A DNA stretch of 64,000 nucleotides from Arthrobacter pigmenti (GCF_011927905.1 NZ_JAATJL010000001.1:3720001-3784000), one strand, 5' to 3'; positions 35,594 through 44,657 are shown, numbered from the stretch's first letter. Program-made: numbers and translations. The notes: generated from the letters alone by a model not told the origin.

Positions 35594-36756
35594 ACGCCAA
35601 AACCGTTAACATCGCTATCATCGGTGCTGGCCTCATGGGCAGGGAGATCGCCGCAGCCATCCAGCGCTGGCCAGCGCTCATCGATCATCCGGTCCGGCCG
35701 CGCTTGACCGCCGTGTGCGATATCAACCCCGCCGCCCTCGACTGGTTCGATGAGATCGAAACAGTAACGACCAAGGTTACCGACTATCACGATCTGCTGG
35801 CCGACGCGACTATCGACGTGGTCTACGTTGCGGTGCGTCACGACCTCCACGAACGCATCTACTCCGATGTCATCTCGGCGGGTAAGAGCCTGCTAGCCGA
35901 GAAGCCGTTCGGCATCGATGAGTCGGCGGCGCTCGCAATTCTCGACGCTGTCAATGCCCACCCGGAAAGTTTCGTGCGCTGCTCGAGCGAGATGCCGTTC
36001 TTCCCCGGAGCTCAGCTCGCCATCAACTACGTGCTTAGCGGGGCGCTCGGAACGATAGTCGAGGCCCGTAACAGCTTCCTGCACGCGAGCGACGTCGACG
36101 TGACGAAGCCCATTGGGTGGAAACGCCAGAACAAATACTGCGGTGAGGCCGGCGTGCTCAACGACCTCGGCTTACACACCTGGCATGTCCCGCTCCGACT
36201 GGGCTGGGCGCCCGAGACCGTATATGGCGTCCTACAGAACATCGTCACTCAGCGACCCGGCCCGGACGGTGCGCTCGTTGACTGCGACACCTGGGACAAC
36301 GCCGTGCTCTACAGTTGGGCCAGCCATGACGGCGTGCGGTTCCCGCTCACCACCGAGACCAAGCGCATCGATGCTGGCCAAAAGAACACGTGGGTATTCG
36401 AGGCGATAGGTCTCGACGGAGGCGTCAGGTTTAGCACCAAGAACCCAAAGCTCGTCGAGATCTTCACAGTGGTCGACGTTCCGGGCGGCGGCAAGGAACA
36501 GGTTTGGCAGCAGATCGACGTAGGAAGCCAGTCGACGTGGCCCACGGTCACGGGGCACAACTTCGAGTTCGGATTCTCCGACTCGATCCTTCAGATGTGG
36601 GCGGCGTTCCTAGCTGAGCGTGAGGGTAAGCTAGGAGACCGCTTCAGCTGCGTCACCCCCCAAGAAGCGGTCGCGACTCACGCGATCTACCTTGCCGGAA
36701 TGAAGTCGAGCGCGACTGGTATCGCGTGCTCGCCGGAGGACGATCTCAAGCAATGA
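35590..36756 (+). CDS. Gfo/Idh/MocA-family oxidoreductase
   Basis: A 388-residue NAD(P)-dependent dehydrogenase: an N-terminal Rossmann fold (NIAIIGAGLMGREIAAAI), the EKPFG motif near residue 105 and a C-terminal alpha/beta domain. The family oxidises or reduces hydroxyl groups of sugars, inositols and glycosides. GTG 35590 overlaps the aldolase stop, indicating coupled translation. In this context it may oxidise the imported sugar or an aldehyde product; neither can be told from sequence. Confidence 0.85.
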   Translation: MNAKTVNIAIIGAGLMGREIAAAIQRWPALIDHPVRPRLTAVCDINPAALDWFDEIETVTTKVTDYHDLLADATIDVVYVAVRHDLHERIYSDVISAGKSLLAEKPFGIDESAALAILDAVNAHPESFVRCSSEMPFFPGAQLAINYVLSGALGTIVEARNSFLHASDVDVTKPIGWKRQNKYCGEAGVLNDLGLHTWHVPLRLGWAPETVYGVLQNIVTQRPGPDGALVDCDTWDNAVLYSWASHDGVRFPLTTETKRIDAGQKNTWVFEAIGLDGGVRFSTKNPKLVEIFTVVDVPGGGKEQVWQQIDVGSQSTWPTVTGHNFEFGFSDSILQMWAAFLAEREGKLGDRFSCVTPQEAVATHAIYLAGMKSSATGIACSPEDDLKQ

Positions 36757-36867
36757 TTGAGAGTTGATGTTCAGGGACGCTTCGAGCCGCGTATCTCAAG
36801 CGAGTAGGCATGCTGGGCCCGTGGCCGCAGGGGCCGGCATCACACCGTCGTGGACAAGGACACACTT

Positions 36868-38769
36868 ATGGACACCAGCGCCTACAGGAATGCCTACGAA
36901 CTCAGCATGAACGATCCACCGGCATTCTGGCTTGACGCGGCCAAACAGGTCACATGGTCCACTGAACCGAAGCAGGCTCTGAACCAGACCAACGCACCGC
37001 TGTACAGTTGGTTCCCGGATGGCGTCCTCAACACTTCATTCAACGCCCTCGACCGCCACGTACAGGCCGGACGCGGCGAACAGGACGCACTGATTTACGA
37101 TTCCGCGATGCTCGGGGAACAGCGGCGTTTCAGCTACGCGGAACTCACGGATCGGGTGTCCCGGTTCGCCGGTGTGCTCCGTGCGCAGGGTGTGGGCAAG
37201 GGTGACAGGGTGGTGATCTACATGCCGATGATCCCGGAGGCGGTCATCGCCATGCTCGCCACAGCCCGGTTGGGAGCTGTGCATTCAGTTGTATTCGGAG
37301 GCTTTGCGTCCAAGGAGCTTGCCGCCCGCATCCGCGATGCCGAACCCGCTGCCCTGGTCACGGCGTCCGGCGGCATCGAGCCGTCGCGCCGCGTCGAATA
37401 CCTTCCAGCGGTGGCGGAGGCACTGGACTTTGCCGGTGTGGCGGACCTCCGCGTCCTGGTCAAGCACCGGGACGGCTTCTCCGCCAAAGCGTCAGATTTC
37501 AGCCGGTGGCTCGACTGGGACGGCGAGATGGCCGGTGCAGTCCCGGTCGGGCCCGTGGACGTCAGCGCCACTGATCCGCTCTACATTCTGTACACCTCAG
37601 GTACCACCGGAACCCCAAAAGGCGTGGTCCGGGACAACGGCGGGCATGCCGTAGCGCTGGCCTGGACCATGGAAAACATTTACGACGTCGGTCCGGGGGA
37701 CGTTATGTGGACGGCCTCCGACGTCGGGTGGGTGGTGGGTCACTCCTACATCATCTACGGGCCGCTCCTGGCCGGGGCCACGACCGTCCTGTATGAAGGC
37801 AAGCCCGTGGGGACGCCTGACGCGGGGGCGTTCTGGCGGGTGATCCAAGACCATAAGGTCAACGTCCTGTTCACGGCGCCGACCGCCCTGCGGGCCATCC
37901 GGAAGGCCGATCCCGAGGCGAAGCTGTTGGCGGCGTACGACACTTTCAGCCTGCGAACGCTTTTCGCCGCGGGGGAGCGCCTGGACATCGACACCTACGG
38001 GTGGGCACTCCGGACGCTGGGCGTACCGGTGGTGGACCACTGGTGGCAGACGGAGACGGGGTGGGCCATCTGCGCCAACCCGCGGGGCCTAGAGACCTTG
38101 CCTATCAAGGCCGGTTCGTCAACGGTGCCCATGCCAGGCTATGCCCTCCGGATCGTTGACGGTGCGGGCAAGGACGTTCAAGGGGACGAAGAAGGCAACA
38201 TCGTCCTGGGACTCCCGTTGCCGCCCGGCGCACTGACCACGCTGTGGCGGAACGATGACCGCTACGTCTCGTCGTATCTGCAGGCGTTCGACGGCTTCTA
38301 CATCACCGGCGACTCCGGGTACCGGGACGGTGGCGGGTACCTGTTTGTGATGGGACGGACGGACGACATCATCAACGTGGCCGGACACCGACTCTCCGCC
38401 GGGTCCATGGAACAAGTTATCGGCCAGCACTCCGCCGTCGCTGAATGCGCCGTTATAGGCGTCGCCGATCCCCTGAAAGGCCAGCATGCCAGCGGCTACG
38501 TGGTGCTCAAGTCCGGAGTTGACATTCCGGAGCCAGAACTCGCCAAGGAACTGATCGCGCTGGTCCGCCGCGACATTGGCCCTGTAGCTGACTTCAAGAA
38601 CATCACGGTCGTGGACGCACTGCCCAAGACGCGGTCGGGAAAGATCCTTCGAAAAACGATGCGTCAGATAGCCGACGGCGAGGAGTGCATCGTCCCGTCA
38701 ACCATCGAAGACGCCACCGTGATTGAACACTTGATGTTGGCTCTTCGTCCGAACAGCGACTGGGGATGA
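36868..38769 (+). CDS. Propionate/acetate-CoA ligase (AMP-forming, PrpE-like)
   Basis: A 633-residue ANL-superfamily ligase with ATP-binding YTSGTTGTPKGVVRDNGG near residue 235, the A8 region YRDGGGYLFVMGRTDD and the catalytic lysine in LPKTRSGKILRKTM near residue 590. The text VVRDNGGHAVALAWTM is typical of propionyl-CoA synthetases; an acetyl-CoA synthetase is the alternative. ATG 36868 has AAGGA 7 nt upstream; GTG 36850 is less likely. It begins 111 nt after the oxidoreductase gene and may be read with it. It could activate a C2 or C3 acid made by the pathway, or be unrelated cargo. Confidence 0.9.
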   Translation: MDTSAYRNAYELSMNDPPAFWLDAAKQVTWSTEPKQALNQTNAPLYSWFPDGVLNTSFNALDRHVQAGRGEQDALIYDSAMLGEQRRFSYAELTDRVSRFAGVLRAQGVGKGDRVVIYMPMIPEAVIAMLATARLGAVHSVVFGGFASKELAARIRDAEPAALVTASGGIEPSRRVEYLPAVAEALDFAGVADLRVLVKHRDGFSAKASDFSRWLDWDGEMAGAVPVGPVDVSATDPLYILYTSGTTGTPKGVVRDNGGHAVALAWTMENIYDVGPGDVMWTASDVGWVVGHSYIIYGPLLAGATTVLYEGKPVGTPDAGAFWRVIQDHKVNVLFTAPTALRAIRKADPEAKLLAAYDTFSLRTLFAAGERLDIDTYGWALRTLGVPVVDHWWQTETGWAICANPRGLETLPIKAGSSTVPMPGYALRIVDGAGKDVQGDEEGNIVLGLPLPPGALTTLWRNDDRYVSSYLQAFDGFYITGDSGYRDGGGYLFVMGRTDDIINVAGHRLSAGSMEQVIGQHSAVAECAVIGVADPLKGQHASGYVVLKSGVDIPEPELAKELIALVRRDIGPVADFKNITVVDALPKTRSGKILRKTMRQIADGEECIVPSTIEDATVIEHLMLALRPNSDWG

Positions 38770-38923
38770 TCTGCCAACAACTGTCGCAGACGAGTCGTAG
38801 CTGCTCCGGTTCTACCTGGATCACCCGGCCCGCACGCTTACGCCCACTGCCTGGATGGATGCTAGGCGATTACTGGGACGACCGGAAGGGGGCTTTAGGC
38901 AAGGCAGCAAATGACTCTGGTCC

Positions 38924-39940
38924 CTACACCTTTTCGATTAATATATCGTCTGGAAGCTCGGAGCCGCGCAACACAAGTGCAGTGGGGAGCACGGTCGTAG
39001 TCGGTGTTTTCTCGCCGCCGGTTGCTCGATCGATGACTCTTTCTGCTGCAAGGTGGCCCATCTCAGTAATGTTCTGGGTGACGACGGAGATAGGAGGCTC
39101 GGCAAGCTGCGCGGCCTCAAAATCGTCGAATGCGATCATCGGTATGCGGTGACCAAGTTCGCGGAATGCGAAGAGAGAGCCGATTGCTGCACGGTTGTTC
39201 GCGGCAAAAATTGCGTCGGGATTACCTTCCCTCATGAGTCGAATTACGCTGGCTCGGGCATCCTCGTGGCTGTGAGCGTCGGTGGCGACCAGCGCGTCGT
39301 CAACTGCATGGCCGGCAACTGTGAGTGCTGCCTTGTATCCCGCGAACCGCTCACGCATTGTATAGAGCTGAAGACTATCGCCAATAAATGCAATGCGATG
39401 TGCGCCGCCGGCGATTAGAGTCTGCACAGCCAGCTCCGATCCTCCCGCGTTATCGGCAAGGATCGTGTCAGCGTCTGCCGCATCGGATGGGCGATCGAGC
39501 ACGACCAGTGGCGGAATTGGAGGCATCACTTGTGCCCATGGCCGACCTGGGGAGCGCGGAGGTACCACAATGAGACCGTCTACGCGTTGTTCCAGCAGTC
39601 GCTCGACAACACGGTCAAACGTGGGTCCGTCTTCTTCAGAACTAGCGCTGATGAGCAAGTAGCCGCGCGCGCGCACGGTCTGCTCGATCGCACGGGTGAG
39701 AGCAGAATAGTAGGGGTTGGCATGGTCGCTGATGACAAGGCCGAGGATTTTGCTCGTCCAACCTGGCCGGATGCGCGCAGCGGCAAGATTTCGACGGTAG
39801 CCAAGTGCCACGATCGCGTCTGCGATACGTGCGGCGAGTAACGGGTTGATGTTAGTTTCGCCGTTCACGAAACGCGACACGGTTTTGAGCGCCACTCCTG
39901 CGGTTCGCGCGACGTCGTTCATAGTCGGATTCGTGCTCAT
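38924..39940 (-). CDS. LacI-family transcriptional regulator
   Basis: A 338-residue repressor with an N-terminal LacI helix-turn-helix (TMNDVARTAGVALKTVSRFV, about 6-26), a hinge, and a periplasmic-binding-protein-like effector domain (about 65-335). ATG 39940 has GGAGG 6 nt upstream, so the longer frame to 39958 is not needed. It is the only transcription factor found in the island and the obvious candidate to bind the GACAACGTTGTC-like operators; this is inference. No such site was seen upstream of its own gene. The effector is probably the island's sugar or its phosphate. Confidence 0.9.
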   Translation of the reverse strand: MSTNPTMNDVARTAGVALKTVSRFVNGETNINPLLAARIADAIVALGYRRNLAAARIRPGWTSKILGLVISDHANPYYSALTRAIEQTVRARGYLLISASSEEDGPTFDRVVERLLEQRVDGLIVVPPRSPGRPWAQVMPPIPPLVVLDRPSDAADADTILADNAGGSELAVQTLIAGGAHRIAFIGDSLQLYTMRERFAGYKAALTVAGHAVDDALVATDAHSHEDARASVIRLMREGNPDAIFAANNRAAIGSLFAFRELGHRIPMIAFDDFEAAQLAEPPISVVTQNITEMGHLAAERVIDRATGGEKTPTTTVLPTALVLRGSELPDDILIEKV

Positions 39941-39954
39941 TGTTACCTCCGGGG

Positions 39955-40179
39955 TCACTGTCGCGCAGTCGCTCTTAGGCGCGGTCGCGCCGTCGTCTCG
40001 CGGATGGTAACCATAATCTCATGTGACCGTTGGTCGCCGGGTTGCACCGTTACAGTTTCGAAATCTTGAGCGTCTCGGGCAGCGTCGAAGAGGGGCGCAT
40101 GCGGGCTCAAACGCGAGCGCCCAACGGCCGCGCGTTGGGTAGCCCTGCATCTCAGGGTGAGTTGATACCAACGGTTCAT
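39955..40179 (-). pseudogene. C-terminal fragment of a second DUF4432 epimerase-like gene
   Basis: APLFDAARDAQDFETV followed by VQPGDQRSHEIMVTIRE lines up with the end of the intact homologue (APLFGPDRANKNAGAPV, LAPGQSRSHEVRISVGSRE). The upstream part (NRWYQLTLRCRAT) looks like the frame-shifted preceding segment. It lies directly upstream of, and in line with, the LacI gene. Confidence 0.6.
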
Positions 40180-40289
40180 TGCAATCCGTCTGATCGTAGG
40201 GCGAGAATCAGATTCAATTCAAGATGTCTACTTCAGTTCTTACCGCACTACGCGATGATGGTTCCATGGGTTCATCCAATCCCGGTTCC

Positions 40290-40470
40290 GGCGGTCGGTC
40301 CGGAAACCCGCACGCCCTGCGCAATACGTTTGGCACCGCCTTGGTAGAGGCAGGGGCGATCTTGCGGTGATGCAGGCGCTGCTTGGACATACCTATGTCG
40401 ATACCACCGCCCGCTATATTCATCTGGCTCCCATGCATGTGAAGCTGAATATGATGCTGCCCTCCGGTTA
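40290..40470 (+). pseudogene. Tyrosine recombinase C-terminal relic 3
   Basis: HALRNTFGTALVEAGA, then after a one-base shift VMQALLGHTYVDTTARYIHL, gives the H-x-x-R box, the GH box and the catalytic Tyr of a tyrosine recombinase. Only this C-terminal part remains. Its position about 1.2 kb from the right att repeat suits the old island integrase. Confidence 0.7.
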
Positions 40471-40656
40471 GCGGCCGGCGACAATAGTTGCGGGCAATGC
40501 GACGTAGCTGCTTGGCGCGGCGTAGTGGCTGTAGCTGCCGGTTCTACCCATACGTTCGGCGTTCGATTTGATGGCACAGTGATCACGGCTGGCAATAACG
40601 ATGATGGCACCGGAGGGCATGGAGCCCGCCCCCGAGACGGTCCAGGGCAGCAACGC

Positions 40657-41417
40657 CTACCTCGATCGTCGCCGAGGTCTTGGCAGCACGACCCACACGT
40701 GGTCAAGACGAATGGTGAGGTCAGACTCCCGATCGTGGGATGAACTTAGCCAGTCGCTGTTGGAATTGGTCGTCTCTGAAACGAGCTCATGACCCAAGCC
40801 CATCAGCTCGTGGCTGCTCACATAACCGTTCACGCGCGAGCGGAGGCCAGCGGTGGTCTGCTCCTGTATGTAGCCGACCATCATTCCCCAGCTCTCGTGG
40901 GCGCCGTAGGTTGATATGACGAATCTCGCCATTCCGTCATGAATAGGCTCGACAGAGACTCGCGGTCTCGGTGAGGCGTTTGGCCTGAAGGAGCACACCA
41001 CCGCCGCCACGGAGATGCAGAAGTCTGGACGTGCGGCGCCAGTCACTGACTCTGCCCGTTCAAACAACCGGGCGTGAGAAGCACGTTCTCGATGTTCACC
41101 TCGAGCGTGTAGAAATGGCTGCCGCTGCGGCGCGCGTCGATCAACCAGCGGAAGAGCTGACCGCTGCACGGCCGCGGATAGCCCCGATGCCGTCAACGCG
41201 GTGAGGATGCGAAACCCCAGGCCTGTGAGTTTGCGATCAGTCTTGTGGGCTTGCCGGACTCGCAGAAGTCAGGATTCGTGCGGTTCGGGACTGAATCACC
41301 GCGGGCAGGCCGGACCTTCTGCTTCTTCCATGCCGCAGTGAAGTAGTGCCGGTTGAAGGCGACCGGATGCCAGCGTAGGTTCTGGCTGAACTCATGAACA
41401 TGGAAGGCTTCCTTCAT
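40657..41417 (-). pseudogene. Unrecognised degraded gene near the right island end
   Basis: Frames 41193-41417 (MKEAFHVHEFSQNLRWHPVA) and 40657-41196 give protein-like segments, and an intervening frame reads IDARRSGSHFYTLEVNIEN, but none is continuous. The pieces look like one or two decayed genes of unknown family. I cannot name a function. Confidence 0.35.
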
Positions 41418-41634
41418 GCGCTCACGTCATCGCCTCTCCTGTCAGGTGGATGCTGACAGGGGCGCTCGGTCGTTGACCGTGCGCGCGCCCGGGACTGCCA
41501 CCGAAACTACGCATCTATTCCGCAGATTCGATGACAGCTGACGAAAGCCGATGATAGCAGAAAAACAGCCCTGACTAGGGGCGATCGAAGATCGTGACAG
41601 TCGGCAGAAACCCCTGATAGAGCTGTCCTCTTAC

Positions 41635-41670
41635 TCGAAAGGTCACCGGATCGACGCCGGTCGGAGCCAC
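41635..41670 (+). repeat. att repeat, right copy (tRNA-Phe 3' end duplicate)
   Basis: 36 bp identical to 6807-6842 of the tRNA-Phe gene. The 5' half of a tRNA is absent, so this is not a tRNA gene. It marks the right end of the island. Confidence 0.85.
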
Positions 41671-41674
41671 ACTG

Positions 41675-41702
41675 AAAGCCCTCGGGAAACCGGGGGCTTT
41701 TT
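41675..41702 (+). terminator. Displaced original terminator of the tRNA operon
   Basis: AAAGCCCTCGG and CCGGGGGCTTT pair around a GAAA loop and are followed by a T run. It starts 5 nt after the right att repeat, the place a terminator would hold behind an uninterrupted tRNA-Phe gene. Confidence 0.75.
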
Positions 41703-41802
41703 GCTGCGCCGGTGTGCATCTCGGTTTCGCACCCGGTCCCTGCCGTTACGCTTAGACCAACAGCGGTAAAACCTGTAACGAGCATGCATGGAGGGGGCTG
41801 CA

Positions 41803-42171
41803 ATGCCACACAAGATCCTGGTGGTCGATGATGACGCCGACATCCGCGACCTGGTCTCAACCAAGCTGGAGTCCAGCGGGTATGAGGTGGAGACTGCAGG
41901 CGACGGCGTTTCCGGTTTCGAGCTTGCCTCCCGGAATACCTACAACCTGGTGATCTCGGACGTCATGATGCCCGGCATGTCTGGAGTGGACATGGTTCGG
42001 ATGATGCGCGCTGCCAACCCACCCATTTCCGTGCCGGTGATCCTCCTGACCGCAAAGAACCAGGAGCGCGACATCGAGAGCGGCTTCGCGGCGGGTGTTA
42101 CCGATTACGTGGTGAAACCGTTCAGTCCGCGCGAGCTCGCGGCCCGGGTTGCCGGAATCCTGGCCCGCTAG
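41803..42171 (+). CDS. Stand-alone response-regulator receiver protein
   Basis: A 122-residue single receiver domain with the acidic pair in VVDDDADIRD, phosphoacceptor Asp53 in ISDVMMPGMSG, Thr83 and Lys105 in VVKPF. No output domain is attached. ATG 41803 follows GGAGGGG; ATG 41788 is a weaker alternative. It heads a compact operon with a HEAT-repeat protein (9 nt gap) and a membrane glycosyltransferase (9 nt gap), so it probably acts by protein contact on them. No histidine kinase gene is next to it. Confidence 0.9.
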   Translation: MPHKILVVDDDADIRDLVSTKLESSGYEVETAGDGVSGFELASRNTYNLVISDVMMPGMSGVDMVRMMRAANPPISVPVILLTAKNQERDIESGFAAGVTDYVVKPFSPRELAARVAGILAR

Positions 42172-42180
42172 AAGCGTCCC

Positions 42181-43152
42181 GTGCTGGTCTCCTGGGACGT
42201 CCTGGCCATGGCCATCGTCATTCTCGCGATCGCGTGCGTGACCGCGCTGGCCGCCGTCGTCGTTGTTAAGGGTGCGCGCCACCGTCGCGAGCGCCGGCGA
42301 GCCGCCTATGATGCCGCGGTTCGCAAGCAGGTGGTGAAGCTCGCCATCGCTGAGGATGAGGAACTGGACGCGCTGATTGGCAGTCTCGTTGCGGCATCCG
42401 GCCCCGTTGGCGCGCACGTCGAGGAGACCCTCCTGCGGATGATCCCGGAGGTCCGCGGCGAAGTGCGTGAGGCCATGGTCCAGGTGCTGGCCGGGCGTGG
42501 CCTGCTGGAGAAGTCCCGCGAACAGATCACCTCATCGAGCGCGGTGAAGCGGTCGAAGGCGGCTGAGCTCCTCGGGATTCTTGGGGGAGCGGACGTTGTC
42601 GATCCGCTGACTGCAGCGCTGAAGGACAAGAGCCTTGAGGTGCGGCTGGTTGCGGCTCGTGCGCTGGGTGTCGCGGCCCGTCCTGAGGCCGGCGGTCACC
42701 TGGTCGACGCGCTGGCTCTGGGCAGCGGAATACCGCACTCAGTCGCGGCAACCGCGCTGCTCAACCTCCCGGAGCAGGACCCTGCGGTGTTCATCGAGGG
42801 GCTCCGTGATCCGGACCCGGGTATCCGCTACGGGTCCGCCGCAGTGGTGGGGCTGCTGCTCATGTCCGAGGCCGCGGATGCCCTGTTCGAGTGCCTGATG
42901 GCGGAACCGGATCGTGAGGACGCGTCCGACGTCGTTATTGCAGCGTGTGCACGATCGCTGGGAAGGCTGGGCTACAAGCCCGCTACGCACGTCCTGGCGG
43001 ACCTGTCCCGCTCACCGGTTGTCTCGCCGTCGGTCCGGCAGGCCGCGGGCCAGGCGCTCAAAGTCATGCCGGGGGCTGAGGCGCGCGAGGTGCGGAAACG
43101 GGTTGCGCAGAGCGCCGACGCGGACGTCCGGCGAATCCTGGTGGACTGGTAG
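42181..43152 (+). CDS. Membrane-anchored HEAT-repeat protein
   Basis: The 323-residue protein starts with one transmembrane helix (VLAMAIVILAIACVTALAAV) followed by a basic stretch and then an all-helical series of HEAT/PBS-lyase-like repeats (for example RSKAAELLGILGGADVVDPL and SLEVRLVAARALGVAARPEA). Such solenoids are protein-binding scaffolds without catalytic activity. Start GTG 42181. Placed between a receiver protein and a glycosyltransferase, it may transmit the receiver's phosphorylation state to the membrane enzyme; this is inference. Confidence 0.75.
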   Translation: MLVSWDVLAMAIVILAIACVTALAAVVVVKGARHRRERRRAAYDAAVRKQVVKLAIAEDEELDALIGSLVAASGPVGAHVEETLLRMIPEVRGEVREAMVQVLAGRGLLEKSREQITSSSAVKRSKAAELLGILGGADVVDPLTAALKDKSLEVRLVAARALGVAARPEAGGHLVDALALGSGIPHSVAATALLNLPEQDPAVFIEGLRDPDPGIRYGSAAVVGLLLMSEAADALFECLMAEPDREDASDVVIAACARSLGRLGYKPATHVLADLSRSPVVSPSVRQAAGQALKVMPGAEAREVRKRVAQSADADVRRILVDW

Positions 43153-43161
43153 GGGGACAGC

Positions 43162-44610
43162 GTGGAAGCGATTATCGAGGGGTTGAGGACCGGCGTTGAG
43201 TGGGTCTTCGAGGTAACTGCCTACCCGATCCTCGCCTATTTCCTTGTCATCAACACTTCGCTGCTGCTGCTGATCCTCTTCGCGAGCGTGAACTTCACCG
43301 CGCACTTGCGGCGCCAGTCGTTCGCGGGTGCTCGCACCACCGCCGCGTCGCCGCTCAGTCCCGGCATTTCGGTGATCATCCCGGCGTACAACGAGAGCAC
43401 GGTCATCGCTACCTCTGTACGTTCGGTGCTGGACCTGCGGTACCCGGACCACGAGGTGGTGATCGTCAACGACGGCAGCACGGATGACACGCTGCAGATC
43501 CTCATCGACTCGTACGGGCTCGTCGAAGACCCGCGCGACGTGCTCATCAAGGTGCCCGTCCGGGGGCAGGTACGCGCGGTGTACCGTGCGCGCGATGCGG
43601 CGCTGCCCATAGTGGTCATTGACACCGAGAATTCCGGCCGGTCCGACTCCCTGAACATGGGCCTCAACGCCGCATCCAAGGACCTGGTGGTGATGGTCGA
43701 CGCCGACAGCCTCCTAGATCCCGATTCCCTCCTGGTGGTGTCCAAGCCATTCACCGACGATCCAGAGCGCGTGATCGCAACCGGCGGCGTGGTGCGGGTG
43801 GCCAACGGGTGCGAAGTTGTCGGCGGCCGGGTTGTGAACGTAAAGATGCCCCGGAACTACTTCGCGCGGATCCAGATCGTTGAGTACCTGCGCTCTTTCC
43901 TGCTGGGGCGTGCCGGCTGGTCGCAGCTGAACTCGCTCATCCTGATCTCCGGTGCCTTCGGGATGTTCCGGCGGGACCTCGTTATCGAAGCGGGCGGCCT
44001 GGACGCGGACTGCATTGGCGAAGACTTCGAACTGGTCATGCGGCTCCACCGCAGGATGCGGCTGGCAAAGAAGAAGTACCGCGTGGTCTTCATCGCCGAA
44101 CCGGTGTGCTGGACCGAGGTGCCGTCCACGGCAGCCGTCCTGGCGCGCCAGCGACGGCGCTGGCACCGCGGACTGTGGGAAGTGCTCACCAAGTACCGGG
44201 GCATGACCTTCAACCCACGCTACGGTTCCATCGGCATGGTGGCGCTGCCGTACTACTGGATCTTCGAACTCATTGCCCCGGCGATCGAGCTTTTCGGCAT
44301 CATCATCGTCCCGCTCGGCCTTCTGCTCGGAGTGGTCAACGTTCCCTATGCGCTCGCGTTCATTGCAGTCGCTTACCTCTACGCGATCTTCGTTTCCCTC
44401 ATGGCCCTGCTGGTGGAAGAAGCGTCCTTCCATCGATACAACCGCTGGCAGGATTTGTGGGTGGCACTTCTCGTGTCAGTCCAGGAGAACCTCGGCTACC
44501 GCCAGCTCACCGCGGTGTGGCGAATTCAAGGCTGGTGGGCGGCTTTACGTGGGAAGAAGCAGGTGTGGGGAACCATGACGCGTACGGGATTCGAGAGTGC
44601 GTCGAAGTAG
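43162..44610 (+). CDS. Processive GT2 glycosyltransferase (hyaluronan/cellulose-synthase-like)
   Basis: The 482-residue membrane protein has an N-terminal helix (about 15-45), a GT2 domain with VIVNDGSTDD, VDADS and GEDFELVMR, the processive-enzyme motif QRRRW near residue 330, and three to four C-terminal helices. These features define synthases that build and export a polysaccharide such as hyaluronan, poly-GlcNAc or a beta-glucan; the sugar is unknown. GTG 43162 has an AGGGGGA 5 nt upstream. It is the last gene of the receiver/HEAT/GT operon. Confidence 0.85.
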   Translation: MEAIIEGLRTGVEWVFEVTAYPILAYFLVINTSLLLLILFASVNFTAHLRRQSFAGARTTAASPLSPGISVIIPAYNESTVIATSVRSVLDLRYPDHEVVIVNDGSTDDTLQILIDSYGLVEDPRDVLIKVPVRGQVRAVYRARDAALPIVVIDTENSGRSDSLNMGLNAASKDLVVMVDADSLLDPDSLLVVSKPFTDDPERVIATGGVVRVANGCEVVGGRVVNVKMPRNYFARIQIVEYLRSFLLGRAGWSQLNSLILISGAFGMFRRDLVIEAGGLDADCIGEDFELVMRLHRRMRLAKKKYRVVFIAEPVCWTEVPSTAAVLARQRRRWHRGLWEVLTKYRGMTFNPRYGSIGMVALPYYWIFELIAPAIELFGIIIVPLGLLLGVVNVPYALAFIAVAYLYAIFVSLMALLVEEASFHRYNRWQDLWVALLVSVQENLGYRQLTAVWRIQGWWAALRGKKQVWGTMTRTGFESASK

Positions 44611-44657
44611 CAAGATTTTTACTGCGGGATGATGGATGGACGTGCAAGACTGCGAGG

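Larger units (their letters stand above)
6807..41670. mobile_element. 34.8-kb genomic island integrated at tRNA-Phe
   Basis: Bounded by the 36-bp tRNA-Phe repeats. Inside are relics of at least seven IS types, three truncated tyrosine recombinases, a duplicated 1,250-bp cassette and a sugar-catabolic cargo; outside, gene order looks like ordinary chromosome (tRNA operon to the left; response-regulator operon to the right). No intact integrase remains, so the island looks stranded. It may be a composite of several insertions. Confidence 0.8.

Noticed and set aside
41635-41670. A second tRNA-Phe gene
   Set aside because: Only the 3' 36 bp match. The upstream sequence cannot form the acceptor 5' strand or D arm, so it is the att duplicate.
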